Below are positions 1 through 8,736 of a stretch of 64,000 bases of DNA, in pieces; within the stretch, counting starts at the first letter, position 1, and each line of letters opens with the position of its first letter. The notes under the pieces were generated by a model that made no database searches, was not told the origin of the DNA, and worked only from the letters and a program-made list of their open reading frames with translations. Origin of the DNA: Pseudaeromonas aegiceratis (GTDB lineage: Bacteria; Pseudomonadota; Gammaproteobacteria; Enterobacterales; Aeromonadaceae); the NCBI RefSeq assembly GCF_046254905.1, contig NZ_CP158016.1, positions 2,170,001 through 2,234,000 of the forward strand. Direction: 5' to 3'. The translations under genes were made by a program, and so were the position numbers.

Positions 1-1
1 G

Positions 2-787
2 AACGAGACCAGTTTCCGGCCCGACGCAGACACCCAGGCCGGCTGTGAGCAGCTGTGGCAGGTGATGGAATCCTGCATCCGCCGGGGCTGCCACACCGAA
101 GGCCTGCTGCCCGGCCCCTTGAAGGTGGTGCGTCGCGCCGCCCCCCTCTATCGCCACCTGCGCAGCGACACGGCCCTGACCCGGGATCCCATGGCGGTGG
201 TGGACTGGGTGAACTGCTTTGCCTTGGCGGTGAGTGAGGAAAATGCCGCCGGTGGCCGCATGGTCACCGCCCCCACCAACGGTGCCGCCGGCATCATCCC
301 GGCGGTGCTGGCCTATTACGACAAGTTCGTCCACCCCATGGAGCCGGAGCTGGCCTGCCGCTTCCTGCTCACCGCGGCGGCCATCGGTCTGCTGTACAAG
401 ATGAACGCCTCCCTGTCGGGGGCGGAGGTGGGCTGTCAGGGGGAAGTGGGGGTGGCCTGCTCCATGGCGGCGGCAGGGCTCACCGAGATCATGGGCGGCA
501 ACCCCGAGCAGGTCTGCCAGGCGGCGGAGATCGCCATGGAGCACAACCTGGGGCTGACCTGCGACCCGGTCGGTGGCCAGGTGCAGGTACCCTGCATCGA
601 GCGCAATGCCATCGCGGCGGTGAAGGCCATCAACGCCAGCCGCATGGCGGTACGCCGGACCAGCGCCGCCCGGGTGAGCCTGGACAAGGTGATCGCCACC
701 ATGTATGACACCGGCAAGGACATGGATGCCAAGTACCGGGAGACCTCCCAGGGCGGCCTGGCGGCCAAGCTGGCGGACTGCGACTAG
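2..787 (+). CDS. sdaA: L-serine ammonia-lyase (L-serine dehydratase), C-terminal part
   Basis: Deaminates L-serine to pyruvate and ammonia using an oxygen-labile [4Fe-4S] cluster. The window opens inside the gene: frame 2 is open from the first base, and 261 codons of a protein usually near 455 residues remain, so the N-terminal beta domain is missing. The visible part is the alpha domain. It has the segments GCQGEVGVACSM and TCDPVGGQVQVPC, whose cysteines match the cluster ligands of the single-chain bacterial enzyme. The stop overlaps the stop of the convergent cysB by a few bases. Family assignment is secure; sdaA and its paralogue sdaB cannot be told apart from this piece. Confidence 0.93.
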   Translation, partial: NETSFRPDADTQAGCEQLWQVMESCIRRGCHTEGLLPGPLKVVRRAAPLYRHLRSDTALTRDPMAVVDWVNCFALAVSEENAAGGRMVTAPTNGAAGIIPAVLAYYDKFVHPMEPELACRFLLTAAAIGLLYKMNASLSGAEVGCQGEVGVACSMAAAGLTEIMGGNPEQVCQAAEIAMEHNLGLTCDPVGGQVQVPCIERNAIAAVKAINASRMAVRRTSAARVSLDKVIATMYDTGKDMDAKYRETSQGGLAAKLADCD

Positions 788-1758
788 CGGATGGGCAGCT
801 GGATGTTCTCGAACAGCTGATCCACTTCGTAATTGCTCTTCATGGCCAGGGCCTTGTCCACCAGATCCCGGGTCAGGTGGGGCGCGAAGCGCTCCATGAA
901 GTCATACATGTAGCTGCGCAGAAAGATGCCGCGGCGAAAGCAGATCTTGGTGGTGCTGTGGGCGAACAGGTGACTGGCATCCAGCAGCACCAGATCCGTG
1001 TCCTTGTCCGGCTCCACCGCCATGGTGGCGATGACCCCCACCCCCAGCCCCAGCTTGACGTAAGTCTTGATCACGTCCGCATCGGTGGCGGTGAAGACGA
1101 TATGGGGCTCGAACCCCTCCCGGTTGAAGGCGGTGTCCAGCTCGGAGCGGCCGGTGAAGCCAAAGGTGTAGGTCACCAGGGGGTAGCGTGCCAGGTGCGC
1201 CACCGTCAGCCGCTCCACCTTGGCCAGGGGATGCCCCTTGGGCACTATGACGCAGCGGTTCCAGTGGTAGCAGGGCAGCATCACCAGATCCTCGTACAGG
1301 TGCAGCGCCTCGGTGGCGATGGCGAAGTCCGAGGTGCCCTTGGCCACCGCATCGCTGATCTGGGACGGCGAGCCCTGGTGCATGTGCAAGGAGACCTTGG
1401 GGTAGCGCTTCATGAAGTCCTGGATCACCCGCGGCAAGGCATAGCGTGCCTGGGTGTGGGTGGTGGCGATGTTGAGGTTGCCCTGATCCGGGTTGGTGTA
1501 TTGCCCGGCCACCGACTTGATGCTCTCCACCTTGGCCAGGATCTCCTGGGCAATCTTCAAGATGTCCCGCCCGGCCGGGGTCACCTGGGTCAGGTGCTTG
1601 CCGCTGCGCTCGAAGATCTGCACCCCCAGCTCATCCTCCAGCATGCGCACCTGCTTGCTGATGCCGGGCTGGGAGGTATAGAGACTCTCGGCGGTAGCGG
1701 AAACGTTGAGACTGTGATTAGCCACCTCGACAATGTAGCGTAGCTGTTGAAGTTTCAT
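784..1758 (-). CDS. cysB: CysB, LysR-type activator of cysteine biosynthesis
   Basis: Transcriptional regulator that activates sulfate assimilation and cysteine genes in response to N-acetylserine and sulfur limitation. The protein is 324 residues, the same as the E. coli protein. It starts MKLQQLRYIVEVANHSLN, with the LysR winged helix-turn-helix in the first 60 residues (TSQPGISKQVRMLEDELG) followed by the periplasmic-binding-like effector domain. An upstream in-frame start at 1797 would add 13 residues unlike the family, so 1758 was chosen. It converges on sdaA with overlapping stops. Regulation of the gene was not resolved from the 228-base upstream spacer. Confidence 0.95.
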   Translation of the reverse strand: MKLQQLRYIVEVANHSLNVSATAESLYTSQPGISKQVRMLEDELGVQIFERSGKHLTQVTPAGRDILKIAQEILAKVESIKSVAGQYTNPDQGNLNIATTHTQARYALPRVIQDFMKRYPKVSLHMHQGSPSQISDAVAKGTSDFAIATEALHLYEDLVMLPCYHWNRCVIVPKGHPLAKVERLTVAHLARYPLVTYTFGFTGRSELDTAFNREGFEPHIVFTATDADVIKTYVKLGLGVGVIATMAVEPDKDTDLVLLDASHLFAHSTTKICFRRGIFLRSYMYDFMERFAPHLTRDLVDKALAMKSNYEVDQLFENIQLPIR

Positions 1759-1986
1759 GATTTTCCAGAATAAGGACGCATGGCCTAATACTAACAAATA
1801 ATGAGAAACGCGCCTCAGCTAACATGCAAGCCTCGTTTGATGGCGATGGCCAGTGACCCAGAACACACTTCCCCCTAAAGTTAAGCCAAGATGCCACCCG
1901 GCCCACCGGCCCAGCTACCGCCCTTGACAGGGATAAGGTAGTATCGACGCAGTTCGTTTTCATTCAGGGAAGCTATTGAGGCGATT

Positions 1987-2751
1987 ATGGTTTTAACACT
2001 GGTACTCTTATCCATAGGCGCGCTGCTGTTTCTGATCATCGGCTACAACATAGTCCAGCAGTACAAGCAGAAACTCGAAGCGGACCGTCGCGCCCTGATG
2101 GCCAAGCAGAAGATGATCATCGAGGAGGCCGAGGAGATCTTGCTCAACGCCAACCGGCTGCCCTTCAGCAAGACCCTGGTGCTCCTGATGCAGACCCGCA
2201 TCCACGATGCCCTGAAATCCATCTTGCAGGCCGCCCCCGGCATGGACAGCGTGCGCCAGCGGCTGCAGGACGTGCAGGCCCAGATCAAGTACGTGCAGGA
2301 GCACTACCAAAACAGCGACGAGAGCAGCTTCCGGGCACCGGACTCGGATCAGCAGGCCCTGCAGATGCTACAACTGGTCAAAAAGATCCGCGCCGTGGTG
2401 CGGGTGGAGCACAACAAGGGCAAGATAGACCCCCAGGCCTTCGTCACTGAAGACCGTCGCCTGGAGCTGATGCTGCTGAAGATCAACATCGCCAACCTGA
2501 CCCAGCGGGCGTTTGAGAGCCGCATGCAGCGCCAGTTCGGTACCGCCAAGCAGCTGCTCACCAAGGGCATCAGCGCCCTGGCCGCCATTCATGACAAAGA
2601 CCCCTGGCTCATCGCCCGGGAAGACGAGATGCGCAATGCCCTGCGGGACATGAACCAGCAGATCGAAGAGGCCAGCCAGAAAGAACGCGACGAGATGAAA
2701 GAGAAGAAGGACGATCTGGACGTCCTGTTCCAGCCCAAGAAGAAGTGGTAA
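1987..2751 (+). CDS. Membrane-anchored coiled-coil protein, unknown function
   Basis: Conserved-looking protein of 254 residues; I do not recognise a named family. Residues 1-20 form one hydrophobic N-terminal helix (LTLVLLSIGALLFLIIGYN). The rest is charged and helical, rich in E, K, R and Q, with long coiled-coil-like stretches at about residues 25-110 and 150-245 and a lysine-rich end (QPKKKW). The likely arrangement is a single inner-membrane anchor with a cytoplasmic helical rod. A GAGG ribosome-binding site precedes the ATG, and a strong hairpin terminator follows the stop. It is a single-gene unit between cysB and an MFS transporter. Presence of a real gene is well supported by codon use and flanking signals. 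Confidence 0.8.
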   Translation: MVLTLVLLSIGALLFLIIGYNIVQQYKQKLEADRRALMAKQKMIIEEAEEILLNANRLPFSKTLVLLMQTRIHDALKSILQAAPGMDSVRQRLQDVQAQIKYVQEHYQNSDESSFRAPDSDQQALQMLQLVKKIRAVVRVEHNKGKIDPQAFVTEDRRLELMLLKINIANLTQRAFESRMQRQFGTAKQLLTKGISALAAIHDKDPWLIAREDEMRNALRDMNQQIEEASQKERDEMKEKKDDLDVLFQPKKKW

Positions 2752-2773
2752 ACCGGCTGACAGCCCATTGCAC

Positions 2774-2802
2774 AACGCCTCCCCTCGGAGGCGTTGTTGT
2801 TT
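2774..2802. terminator. Intrinsic terminator, probably bidirectional
   Basis: Perfect 9-bp stem AACGCCTCC/GGAGGCGTT with a 4-base loop, followed by GTTGTTT on the plus strand. It lies between two convergent genes: it ends the coiled-coil gene, and the minus-strand transporter stops at its right edge. Confidence 0.8.
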
Positions 2803-3934
2803 AGGCGGTGACCATGGGTTTCAGTCGCAGGGCAAACACCGGCAGCAGCAGGGCAGCCATCAGCACAAACACCAGGCTGCCCAGGCTGGGATAGCACCAG
2901 CCCACCAGGGCGGTCAGTACCGCGGTGAACATGCCCTGGGACAAGGCCGCATACAGGGTCTGGCCGGCGATGAGCTGCTCCCGGGGCAGCTGCTGGGTCA
3001 GGTAGCGGATGGCCGCCAGGTGGCTGACACAGAAGGTGAGGCTGTGGAGCAACTGGGCCCCGGCCAGCAGCGGCAGGCTGGTGGTAAGGCCCAGGGTTAT
3101 CCAACGCACCAGGCCGCCCCCGGCGCCGATCAACATCATCTGTCGCGGCGTCAGGCGGCGCAGCAGCCGCTTGTCCAGGGCGAACATGCCGATCTCCGCC
3201 AACACCCCCAACCCCCACAGATACCCTATGGTGCCGGCACTGTAACCATTAGCCTTCCAGTAGATGGCGCTAAAGCCATAGTAGGCGGCATGACTGCCTT
3301 GCAGCAGGCACATGATGAGCAGGAAGCGGCGAAAGGCCGCCTGTTTGAGCAGGCCAAGCAGGCTGCCCCGGCGTGGCTGGCCCGGGCTCTCCTCCGGCAT
3401 GGGCGACAAGGGCAGCCAGCTGAGCAGACACAGGAATACCAGCCCCAGCAGCATGACGTGCAGCACCCACTGAACGCCCCCCCAGCCGATGATCTTACCC
3501 ACCAGGCTGGAGCCGACGATGAAGGCCGCCGAGCCCCACAGCCGCACCTTACCGTAATCCAGGTTGACCTGAACTATCATGCGTGACGCCAGGGCATCGC
3601 TCATGGGCAGCAGGGTCGGGTAGATGAAGTTGGCCAGCAGCATCAGCAGCAACAGACTCCAGAAGCTGTGGCTGAGATGGAACAGGGCAAAACTCACCAG
3701 GCTCAGAATGGCCAGGATCCGGCCCAGGGGCAGCAATTGTCGGGCATGGCGCACCTGTCCCATGATGGCCAGGTTGCCGGGAAAACGCACGGCCAGCCCC
3801 AGGCCGATGAGCAGGCCTATCTGCTCCGGGCTGATGCCCACCGAGGCCAGCCAGAGGGACCAGAAGGGCACGTAGGCGCCATAGACGAAATAGAGGGCGA
3901 AGAAGAACAGCGAGAGCCAGGCAAAGGGACGCAT
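2801..3934 (-). CDS. HcaT-like major facilitator transporter
   Basis: Inner-membrane permease of 377 residues with about twelve hydrophobic segments. The start MRPFAWLSLFFFALYFVYGA and the following PFWSLWL motif resemble HcaT, the putative 3-phenylpropionate transporter branch of the MFS (MFS_1-like). The open frame extends ten codons upstream to a TTG at 3964, but the ATG at 3934 places the first membrane helix where the family has it. The substrate cannot be read from sequence; no aromatic catabolism genes are nearby, so transport of phenylpropionate should not be assumed. Confidence 0.82.
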   Translation of the reverse strand: MRPFAWLSLFFFALYFVYGAYVPFWSLWLASVGISPEQIGLLIGLGLAVRFPGNLAIMGQVRHARQLLPLGRILAILSLVSFALFHLSHSFWSLLLLMLLANFIYPTLLPMSDALASRMIVQVNLDYGKVRLWGSAAFIVGSSLVGKIIGWGGVQWVLHVMLLGLVFLCLLSWLPLSPMPEESPGQPRRGSLLGLLKQAAFRRFLLIMCLLQGSHAAYYGFSAIYWKANGYSAGTIGYLWGLGVLAEIGMFALDKRLLRRLTPRQMMLIGAGGGLVRWITLGLTTSLPLLAGAQLLHSLTFCVSHLAAIRYLTQQLPREQLIAGQTLYAALSQGMFTAVLTALVGWCYPSLGSLVFVLMAALLLPVFALRLKPMVTA

Positions 3935-4000
3935 AAAAACCGCCGTCGAAGGGAAGGCCGCCAAGGGTAACAGAAGCCCTTGGCGCTGTCAGCGCAGCCC

Positions 4001-4723
4001 TTATTTCAGGGCAAAGCCGCGCCCCTTGAGGTAGTCGAACATGAAGGGTCGGGCCTCCTTGCCGAGGATCTTCTCCAGCTGATCGGTCCAGCCGCGCACC
4101 TGCCCCGTCTCTCCCCGGCCGCGATAGTAGTGGGCCAGCAGGGCATCATAGGCGGCAAACTGGCTGGGATCCGGGGCCTGATAGTGTTCCTCATGCAGCA
4201 CCAGCTGCAGTGGCAAGCGGGGCTTCAGATCCGGGCTCTGGGCCGGATACCCCAAGCAGAGGCCAAACAGGGGCGCCACCAGCTCCGGCAGATCCAGCAA
4301 CTGGCTGACCCCTTCGGGATCGTTGCGGATGGCGCCGATAAACACCCCCCCCAGCCCCATCGACTCGGCGGCCAGCAGGGCATTCTGCCCCATCAGACCG
4401 GCATCGATGGCGCCGATCAGCAGCTGCTCTATGTAGCCGGTCTTGGCCCCCGGCACCAGGCTGCGATGACGGTGGAAGTCGATACAGAACACCAGAAACT
4501 CCGCCGCGCTGGCCACGTAAGGCTGCTCGCCACACAGGCTGACCAGTTGCTGGCGCTTGACCATATCCTTGACCCGAATGACACTGACTGCCTGCAGGAA
4601 GCTGGAGCTGGAGGCGGACTGGGCCGCCAACAAGATCTGTTCCAACTGCCCTGGGCTGATGGGCTGCTGGGCAAATTGGCGAATGGATCTATGGGCGCAC
4701 ATCAGCTCCACCACGGTTTTCAT
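4001..4723 (-). CDS. nfsA: NfsA-type oxygen-insensitive NADPH nitroreductase / flavin reductase
   Basis: FMN-dependent NADPH oxidoreductase that reduces nitroaromatics, quinones and chromate by two-electron transfer. The product is 240 residues, the usual length. Early HRSIRQF binds FMN phosphate, SASSSSFLQ lies in the FMN pocket, and the mid-protein AIDAGLMGQNALLAAESMGLG plus GLCLGYP are family signatures (both are shown in part only). It is transcribed alone; the downstream MFS gene is on the same strand 66 bases away and could be co-transcribed. No regulator site was identified. Confidence 0.93.
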   Translation of the reverse strand: MKTVVELMCAHRSIRQFAQQPISPGQLEQILLAAQSASSSSFLQAVSVIRVKDMVKRQQLVSLCGEQPYVASAAEFLVFCIDFHRHRSLVPGAKTGYIEQLLIGAIDAGLMGQNALLAAESMGLGGVFIGAIRNDPEGVSQLLDLPELVAPLFGLCLGYPAQSPDLKPRLPLQLVLHEEHYQAPDPSQFAAYDALLAHYYRGRGETGQVRGWTDQLEKILGKEARPFMFDYLKGRGFALK

Positions 4724-4870
4724 AGCTGCTCTCCAGTTTTAAGGGCCGGACTGGCCTAGAATGCAGTTCCAATAATGGATGGGGGATCCATGTTTTACAA
4801 TGGCGATCCCGCCACTGCCATGGTCGCTTTCCTATACTGGGGAGCATCGCCCACAGGAGGAGAAAGGCCG

Positions 4871-5860
4871 GTGAATGTACTGATTTGTGATGACTCTGCC
4901 TTCGCCCGCAAGCAGATGGCCCGGGCCCTGCCGACCGACTGGCCCATCAAGCTGCATCAGGCCGGCAACGGCCAGGAGGGGCTGGAGCAGATCCTGAGCG
5001 GGCATGGGGATCTGGTGTTTTTGGATCTCACCATGCCCATCATGGACGGCTATGCGGTGCTGGCGGCCCTCAAGGAACAGGAGATCCGCAGCCGGGTCAT
5101 CGTCGTCTCCGGCGATATCCAGCCCGCCGCCTACCAGGAGGTCATGTCCCTGGGCGCCCTGGCCTTCATCCAGAAACCCTGTTCCGCGGATAAGCTGCAG
5201 AGCCTGCTGCTGGAGCTGGGGGTCTATCAAAGCGGCGGCGGTATCCCGGATCAGGCCTCCCCCTTCGGGCTGACCATAGAGCTGCGGGACGTCTACCAGG
5301 AGCTGGCCAACGTGGCCATGGGCCAGGCGGCCGATCTGCTGGCCCGGCTGCTGGGGCAGTTCGTCATCCTGCCCATCCCCAACGTCAACGTGCTGGAGGT
5401 GAGCGAGCTGCACATGGCCCTGAGTGCCGCCGCCGGGGAAGACACCCTCTCGGCGGTCTGTCAGGGCTTTATCGGCGCCGGCATCGCCGGCGAGGCCCTG
5501 GTGCTGTTTCACGACTCCAGCTTCGCCGATCTGGCCAAGCTGATGCGCCACCAGGGCCCCATCGACAAGGCGGTGGAACTGGAGCTGCTGATGGACATGG
5601 CCAACGTGCTGATCGGTGCCTTCCTGCGGGGCTTTGGCACCCAGCTGGACACCCCCTTCCACCAGGGGCAGCCGGTGGTGCTGGGCCAGCACAGCGCCAT
5701 CGACGATCTCATCCGCACCAACCGCACCCGCTGGCGGCGGACCCTGGCCATCGAGATCAACTACCGGATCCGTGACCACCAGGTACAGTGCGATCTGCTG
5801 CTGCTGTTTACCGAGGAGTCCATCCGCTTCATGAACCACAAGATCGAGCACCTGCTCTGA
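4871..5860 (+). CDS. Response regulator fused to a CheC-like phosphatase domain
   Basis: Two-domain cytoplasmic protein of 329 residues. Residues 1-120 are a CheY-like receiver: acidic pair in CDDSAFARKQ, phosphoacceptor Asp in LVFLDLTMPIMDGY, and the Lys of AFIQKPCS. Residues 135-329 match the CheC/CheX fold. A first helix has D-x3-E-x2-N (DVYQELAN) with a proline about 21 residues on; a second has the same layout with Asp for Glu (ELLMDMAN). In CheC these residues dephosphorylate CheY-P. I infer a regulator whose phosphorylation controls a phosphatase. The GTG start at 4871 follows AGGAGG by 10 bases; an ATG at 4775 would add 32 unrelated residues. Co-operonic with the PAS gene. Confidence 0.85.
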   Translation: MNVLICDDSAFARKQMARALPTDWPIKLHQAGNGQEGLEQILSGHGDLVFLDLTMPIMDGYAVLAALKEQEIRSRVIVVSGDIQPAAYQEVMSLGALAFIQKPCSADKLQSLLLELGVYQSGGGIPDQASPFGLTIELRDVYQELANVAMGQAADLLARLLGQFVILPIPNVNVLEVSELHMALSAAAGEDTLSAVCQGFIGAGIAGEALVLFHDSSFADLAKLMRHQGPIDKAVELELLMDMANVLIGAFLRGFGTQLDTPFHQGQPVVLGQHSAIDDLIRTNRTRWRRTLAIEINYRIRDHQVQCDLLLLFTEESIRFMNHKIEHLL

Positions 5861-5870
5861 GGAGGCCCCC

Positions 5871-6305
5871 ATGGACATTCGGGAATTTCATTGGCTGATG
5901 AGCATCATCCAGACCCTGGACGTGGGACTGGTGGTGCTGGATCAGGAGGACAGGGTGCAGGTGTGGAATGGCTTCATGGAGAGCCACAGTGGCCGCCTGA
6001 GTCATGAGGTGAAGGATCAGGTGCTGTTTGATGCCTTTCCCGATCTCGACAGCGCCTGGCTCGGCCGCAAGCTGGCCATGGTGCGCACCCTCAACAATCG
6101 CGCCTTCATCAGCTGGGAACAGCGCCCCTACCTGTTTCGCTTCGCCAACGGCCGCCCCATCACGGGTCAGGCGGATCAGATGTACCAGAACGTCACCATC
6201 ATGCCCCTGCCCGACTTTACCGGCCAGATCAGCCATCTGGCCCTGCTGATCTACGACGTGACGGATCTGGCCCTGGGGCAGCTGCAGGCGGCCGAGCCCA
6301 GATAA
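5871..6305 (+). CDS. Small stand-alone PAS-domain protein
   Basis: A 144-residue protein that is essentially one PAS domain. The N-terminal helix (LMSIIQTLDVGLVVLDQEDR) leads into VQVWNGFMESHSG, a typical PAS beta-strand and loop, and it ends with ALLIYDVTDLALGQ. No output domain, membrane helix or histidine kinase motif is present, so it is probably a sensor or adaptor subunit. It begins 10 bases after the response regulator-CheC gene with its own GAGG site, so the two form an operon and likely work together: one senses, the other transmits or dephosphorylates. The ligand is unknown. A terminator follows at once. Confidence 0.78.
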   Translation: MDIREFHWLMSIIQTLDVGLVVLDQEDRVQVWNGFMESHSGRLSHEVKDQVLFDAFPDLDSAWLGRKLAMVRTLNNRAFISWEQRPYLFRFANGRPITGQADQMYQNVTIMPLPDFTGQISHLALLIYDVTDLALGQLQAAEPR

Positions 6306-6307
6306 GA

Positions 6308-6334
6308 CAAAGGGCCGCGATTGCGGCCCTCTTA
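6308..6334. terminator. Bidirectional terminator between PAS gene and yfcL
   Basis: Perfect 8-bp stem AGGGCCGC/GCGGCCCT with a GATT loop, A-rich on the left and CTCTTA on the right, placed between convergent genes. Confidence 0.75.
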
Positions 6335-6357
6335 GGGTCAGTCTGGCAATGGCCTCA

Positions 6358-6648
6358 TCAGGCCAGCTGCGACTCCGCCTGTTGCAACAGGCGCTGCCAC
6401 ATCTGCGTCACCAGCTTCTGATCCGTATCCGAGAGCTCGCCGCTGATGCAGGCATCCTGCAACCCAGCCAGCACCCTGTGTTTCACATCCCTGAGGTGAT
6501 TGCGCCCGTCGATTTCACAGTGGGCCACCGCCAACGAGATGTGGCCGCGGAGGTACCCGCTGGCAAACAGCTCATCGGCCGAGCCCGTGCTGACCATGGC
6601 ATCAATCAGGTCCAGCAGCACGCGTTCAAATTCAAATATGGTTTTCAT
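6358..6648 (-). CDS. yfcL: YfcL family protein
   Basis: Small cytoplasmic protein of 96 residues matching E. coli YfcL along its whole length: LLDLIDAMV, DELFASGYLRGH and the C-terminal TDQKLVTQMWQRLLQQA are family blocks. Its function is not established. The ATG at 6648 gives the family-like start MKTIFEFERVL; a GTG two codons upstream is also possible. In E. coli yfcL lies close to aroC and prmB, as here, so local order is partly conserved. Convergent with the PAS gene and divergent from the TerC gene. Confidence 0.88.
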   Translation of the reverse strand: MKTIFEFERVLLDLIDAMVSTGSADELFASGYLRGHISLAVAHCEIDGRNHLRDVKHRVLAGLQDACISGELSDTDQKLVTQMWQRLLQQAESQLA

Positions 6649-6866
6649 AGACACCAGATGGCAGGGGGCTGGATAAGCCCCGCGAGGTCTTTGCTACGCC
6701 TTGTCGGCAACCGGCCCCGGATAGGGGAGCGCAGATCCTGCCTTAAGCGACCGCCTTTGGCTAGTGTTCTTCGTCTCATACAGATTAATTTTTGCGCCCC
6801 CTTTCCGACGCCAAACAAGGGGCTAAGATAGCCAGCCATCACCCCTCTGACTGGATACTCGCTCTC

Positions 6867-7589
6867 ATGCTATTGGACTGGATACAAGATCCCTCGGCCT
6901 GGATGGCCCTGGCCACCCTGACCCTGCTGGAGATAGTACTGGGCATCGACAACATCATCTTCATCAGCATACTGGTGGGCCGTCTGCCCGCCGCGCAGCG
7001 CCAGCGGGCGCGACTGCTAGGGTTGGCTGGCGCCATGCTCACCCGGATCGCCTTGCTGCTCTCCCTGGCCTGGGTGATGCGGCTGACCAGCCCCCTATTT
7101 ACTCTGGCCGGTGAGGCCATCTCCGGGCGGGATCTTATCTTATTGTTGGGAGGGCTCTTCCTGCTGGCCAAGAGCACTCACGAGATCCACCACAGCCTGG
7201 AGGAGCCTCATGATGAGGCCGCCCAATCCGTGAAGCCACACAGTGGCTTTTTGGTCACCCTGGTACAGATTGCCCTCTTGGATATCGTCTTTAGCCTGGA
7301 CTCGGTGATCACAGCCGTTGGGATGGCCGACCATGTGCCCGTGATGGTACTGGCCATCGTCATCGCCGTGGGGATCATGATGTTTGCCGCCCGACCGATT
7401 GGTGATTTTGTCGAGCACCATCCCACCATCAAGATGCTGGCCCTGGCCTTCCTGATCCTCATCGGCGTGGCCCTGATGGCCGAAGGGCTCGACCTGCATA
7501 TTCCCAAGGGCTACATCTACTTTGCCATGGCCTTCTCCTTGGGGGTGGAGATGCTCAATCTTCGCCTGCGCAAGGCCAAAGTGAGCTAG
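6867..7589 (+). CDS. TerC-family integral membrane protein, YgdQ type
   Basis: Multi-pass inner-membrane protein of 240 residues, close to E. coli YgdQ (237). The TerC signature is clear twice: LEIVLGIDNIIFIS near residue 20 and LLDIVFSLDSVITAVG near residue 135, each with a membrane-embedded acidic residue typical of metal-ion exporters of this family. About seven helices are visible, and it ends near HIPKGYIYFAMAFSLGVEM. The ATG at 6867 gives MLLDWIQDPSAWMALATL, which aligns to YgdQ; the reading frame extends 25 codons upstream without support. Transport of Mn or another cation is known only for relatives and is inference here. Confidence 0.87.
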   Translation: MLLDWIQDPSAWMALATLTLLEIVLGIDNIIFISILVGRLPAAQRQRARLLGLAGAMLTRIALLLSLAWVMRLTSPLFTLAGEAISGRDLILLLGGLFLLAKSTHEIHHSLEEPHDEAAQSVKPHSGFLVTLVQIALLDIVFSLDSVITAVGMADHVPVMVLAIVIAVGIMMFAARPIGDFVEHHPTIKMLALAFLILIGVALMAEGLDLHIPKGYIYFAMAFSLGVEMLNLRLRKAKVS

Positions 7590-7598
7590 CCCGATAAA

Positions 7599-7627
7599 AA
7601 GAAGGCCGTGCAATGCACGGCCTTCTT
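7599..7627. terminator. Bidirectional terminator between TerC gene and aroC
   Basis: Nearly perfect palindrome: 12-bp arms GAAGGCCGTGCA/TGCACGGCCTTC around one base, flanked by A5 on the left and TT on the right. It serves two convergent genes. Confidence 0.85.
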
Positions 7628-7640
7628 GTCGGATCACCCA

Positions 7641-8729
7641 TTAGCGCAGCTGCGGCGTCTGGGTCTGTACTCCCAGGTTCTGCGCCCGGTGACGCAGCAG
7701 GTGGTCCATCAACACCAGGGCCAGCATGGCCTCGGCGATGGGCACGGCGCGGATCCCCACGCAGGGGTCATGACGGCCTCGGGTCACCATCTCCTGGGCA
7801 TGACCCTCCTTGTCGATGGTGCGCCCCGGCACCATGATGCTGGAGGTGGGCTTGAGCGCCAGGCTGGCACTGATGGTCTGGCCGGTGGAGATACCCCCCA
7901 GGATGCCGCCGGCATGGTTGCTAAGGAAGCCGTCGGGGGTCATCTCGTCCCTGTGCTGGGAACCCCGTTGCTCCACCACGGCGAAGCCATCGCCGATCTC
8001 CACCGCCTTGACGGCATTGATGCCCATCAGGGCATGGGCGATGTCCGCATCCAGCCGATCGAACACGGGTTCCCCCAGCCCTACCGGCACGTGCTCCGCC
8101 ACCACCTTGACCTTGGCACCGATGGAGTCGCCCTCTTTCTTCAGATCCCGCATGAAGGCATCCAGCGCCGCCAGCTTGCTGGCATCGGCGAAGAAGAAGT
8201 CGTTCTGGTTGATGATGGCCTTGTCCACCTGCTCACCCTTGATGGGGCCCAGCTGCTCCAGATAGCCGTAGATCTCGATGCCATGCACCTGCTTGAGATA
8301 CTTCTTGGCAATGGCGCCGGCCGCCACCCGCATGGCGGTCTCCCGGGCGGAGGAGCGGCCGCCCCCCCGATAGTCGCGGATGCCGTACTTCTGGTGATAG
8401 GTGTAATCGGCGTGTCCGGGGCGGAACAGGTCCTTGATGTCACCGTAATCCTTGGAGCGCTGATCGGTGTTTTCGATGAGCAGACCGATGGAGGTGCCTG
8501 TGGTCTGGCCCTCGAACACCCCGGAGAGGATCTTCACCTTGTCCTCTTCCCGGCGCTGGGTGGTGAAACGGGAGGTGCCCGGCTTGCGCCGATCCAGATC
8601 CCCCTGCAGATCCTCCTCGCTCAGTGCCAGTCCAGGCGGGCAGCCATCCACCACGGCGCCCAGGGCCAGACCATGACTCTCACCAAAGGTGGTGATACGA
8701 AAGAGGTGTCCGAAGCTGTTCCCTGCCAT
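7641..8729 (-). CDS. aroC: Chorismate synthase
   Basis: Final enzyme of the shikimate pathway: converts 5-enolpyruvylshikimate-3-phosphate to chorismate with reduced FMN. The product has 362 residues, full length. Signatures: MAGNSFGHLFRITTFGESHG at the start (first PROSITE motif), the arginine-rich RRKPGTSRFTTQRREEDKV, and DYRGGGRSSARETAMRVAAG in mid-protein, which are substrate and FMN contacts. It is preceded on the same strand by prmB, with only 7 bases between the prmB stop and the aroC ATG, so the two are one transcript, as in E. coli. Confidence 0.97.
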   Translation of the reverse strand: MAGNSFGHLFRITTFGESHGLALGAVVDGCPPGLALSEEDLQGDLDRRKPGTSRFTTQRREEDKVKILSGVFEGQTTGTSIGLLIENTDQRSKDYGDIKDLFRPGHADYTYHQKYGIRDYRGGGRSSARETAMRVAAGAIAKKYLKQVHGIEIYGYLEQLGPIKGEQVDKAIINQNDFFFADASKLAALDAFMRDLKKEGDSIGAKVKVVAEHVPVGLGEPVFDRLDADIAHALMGINAVKAVEIGDGFAVVEQRGSQHRDEMTPDGFLSNHAGGILGGISTGQTISASLALKPTSSIMVPGRTIDKEGHAQEMVTRGRHDPCVGIRAVPIAEAMLALVLMDHLLRHRAQNLGVQTQTPQLR

Positions 8730-8736
8730 AAATTCC

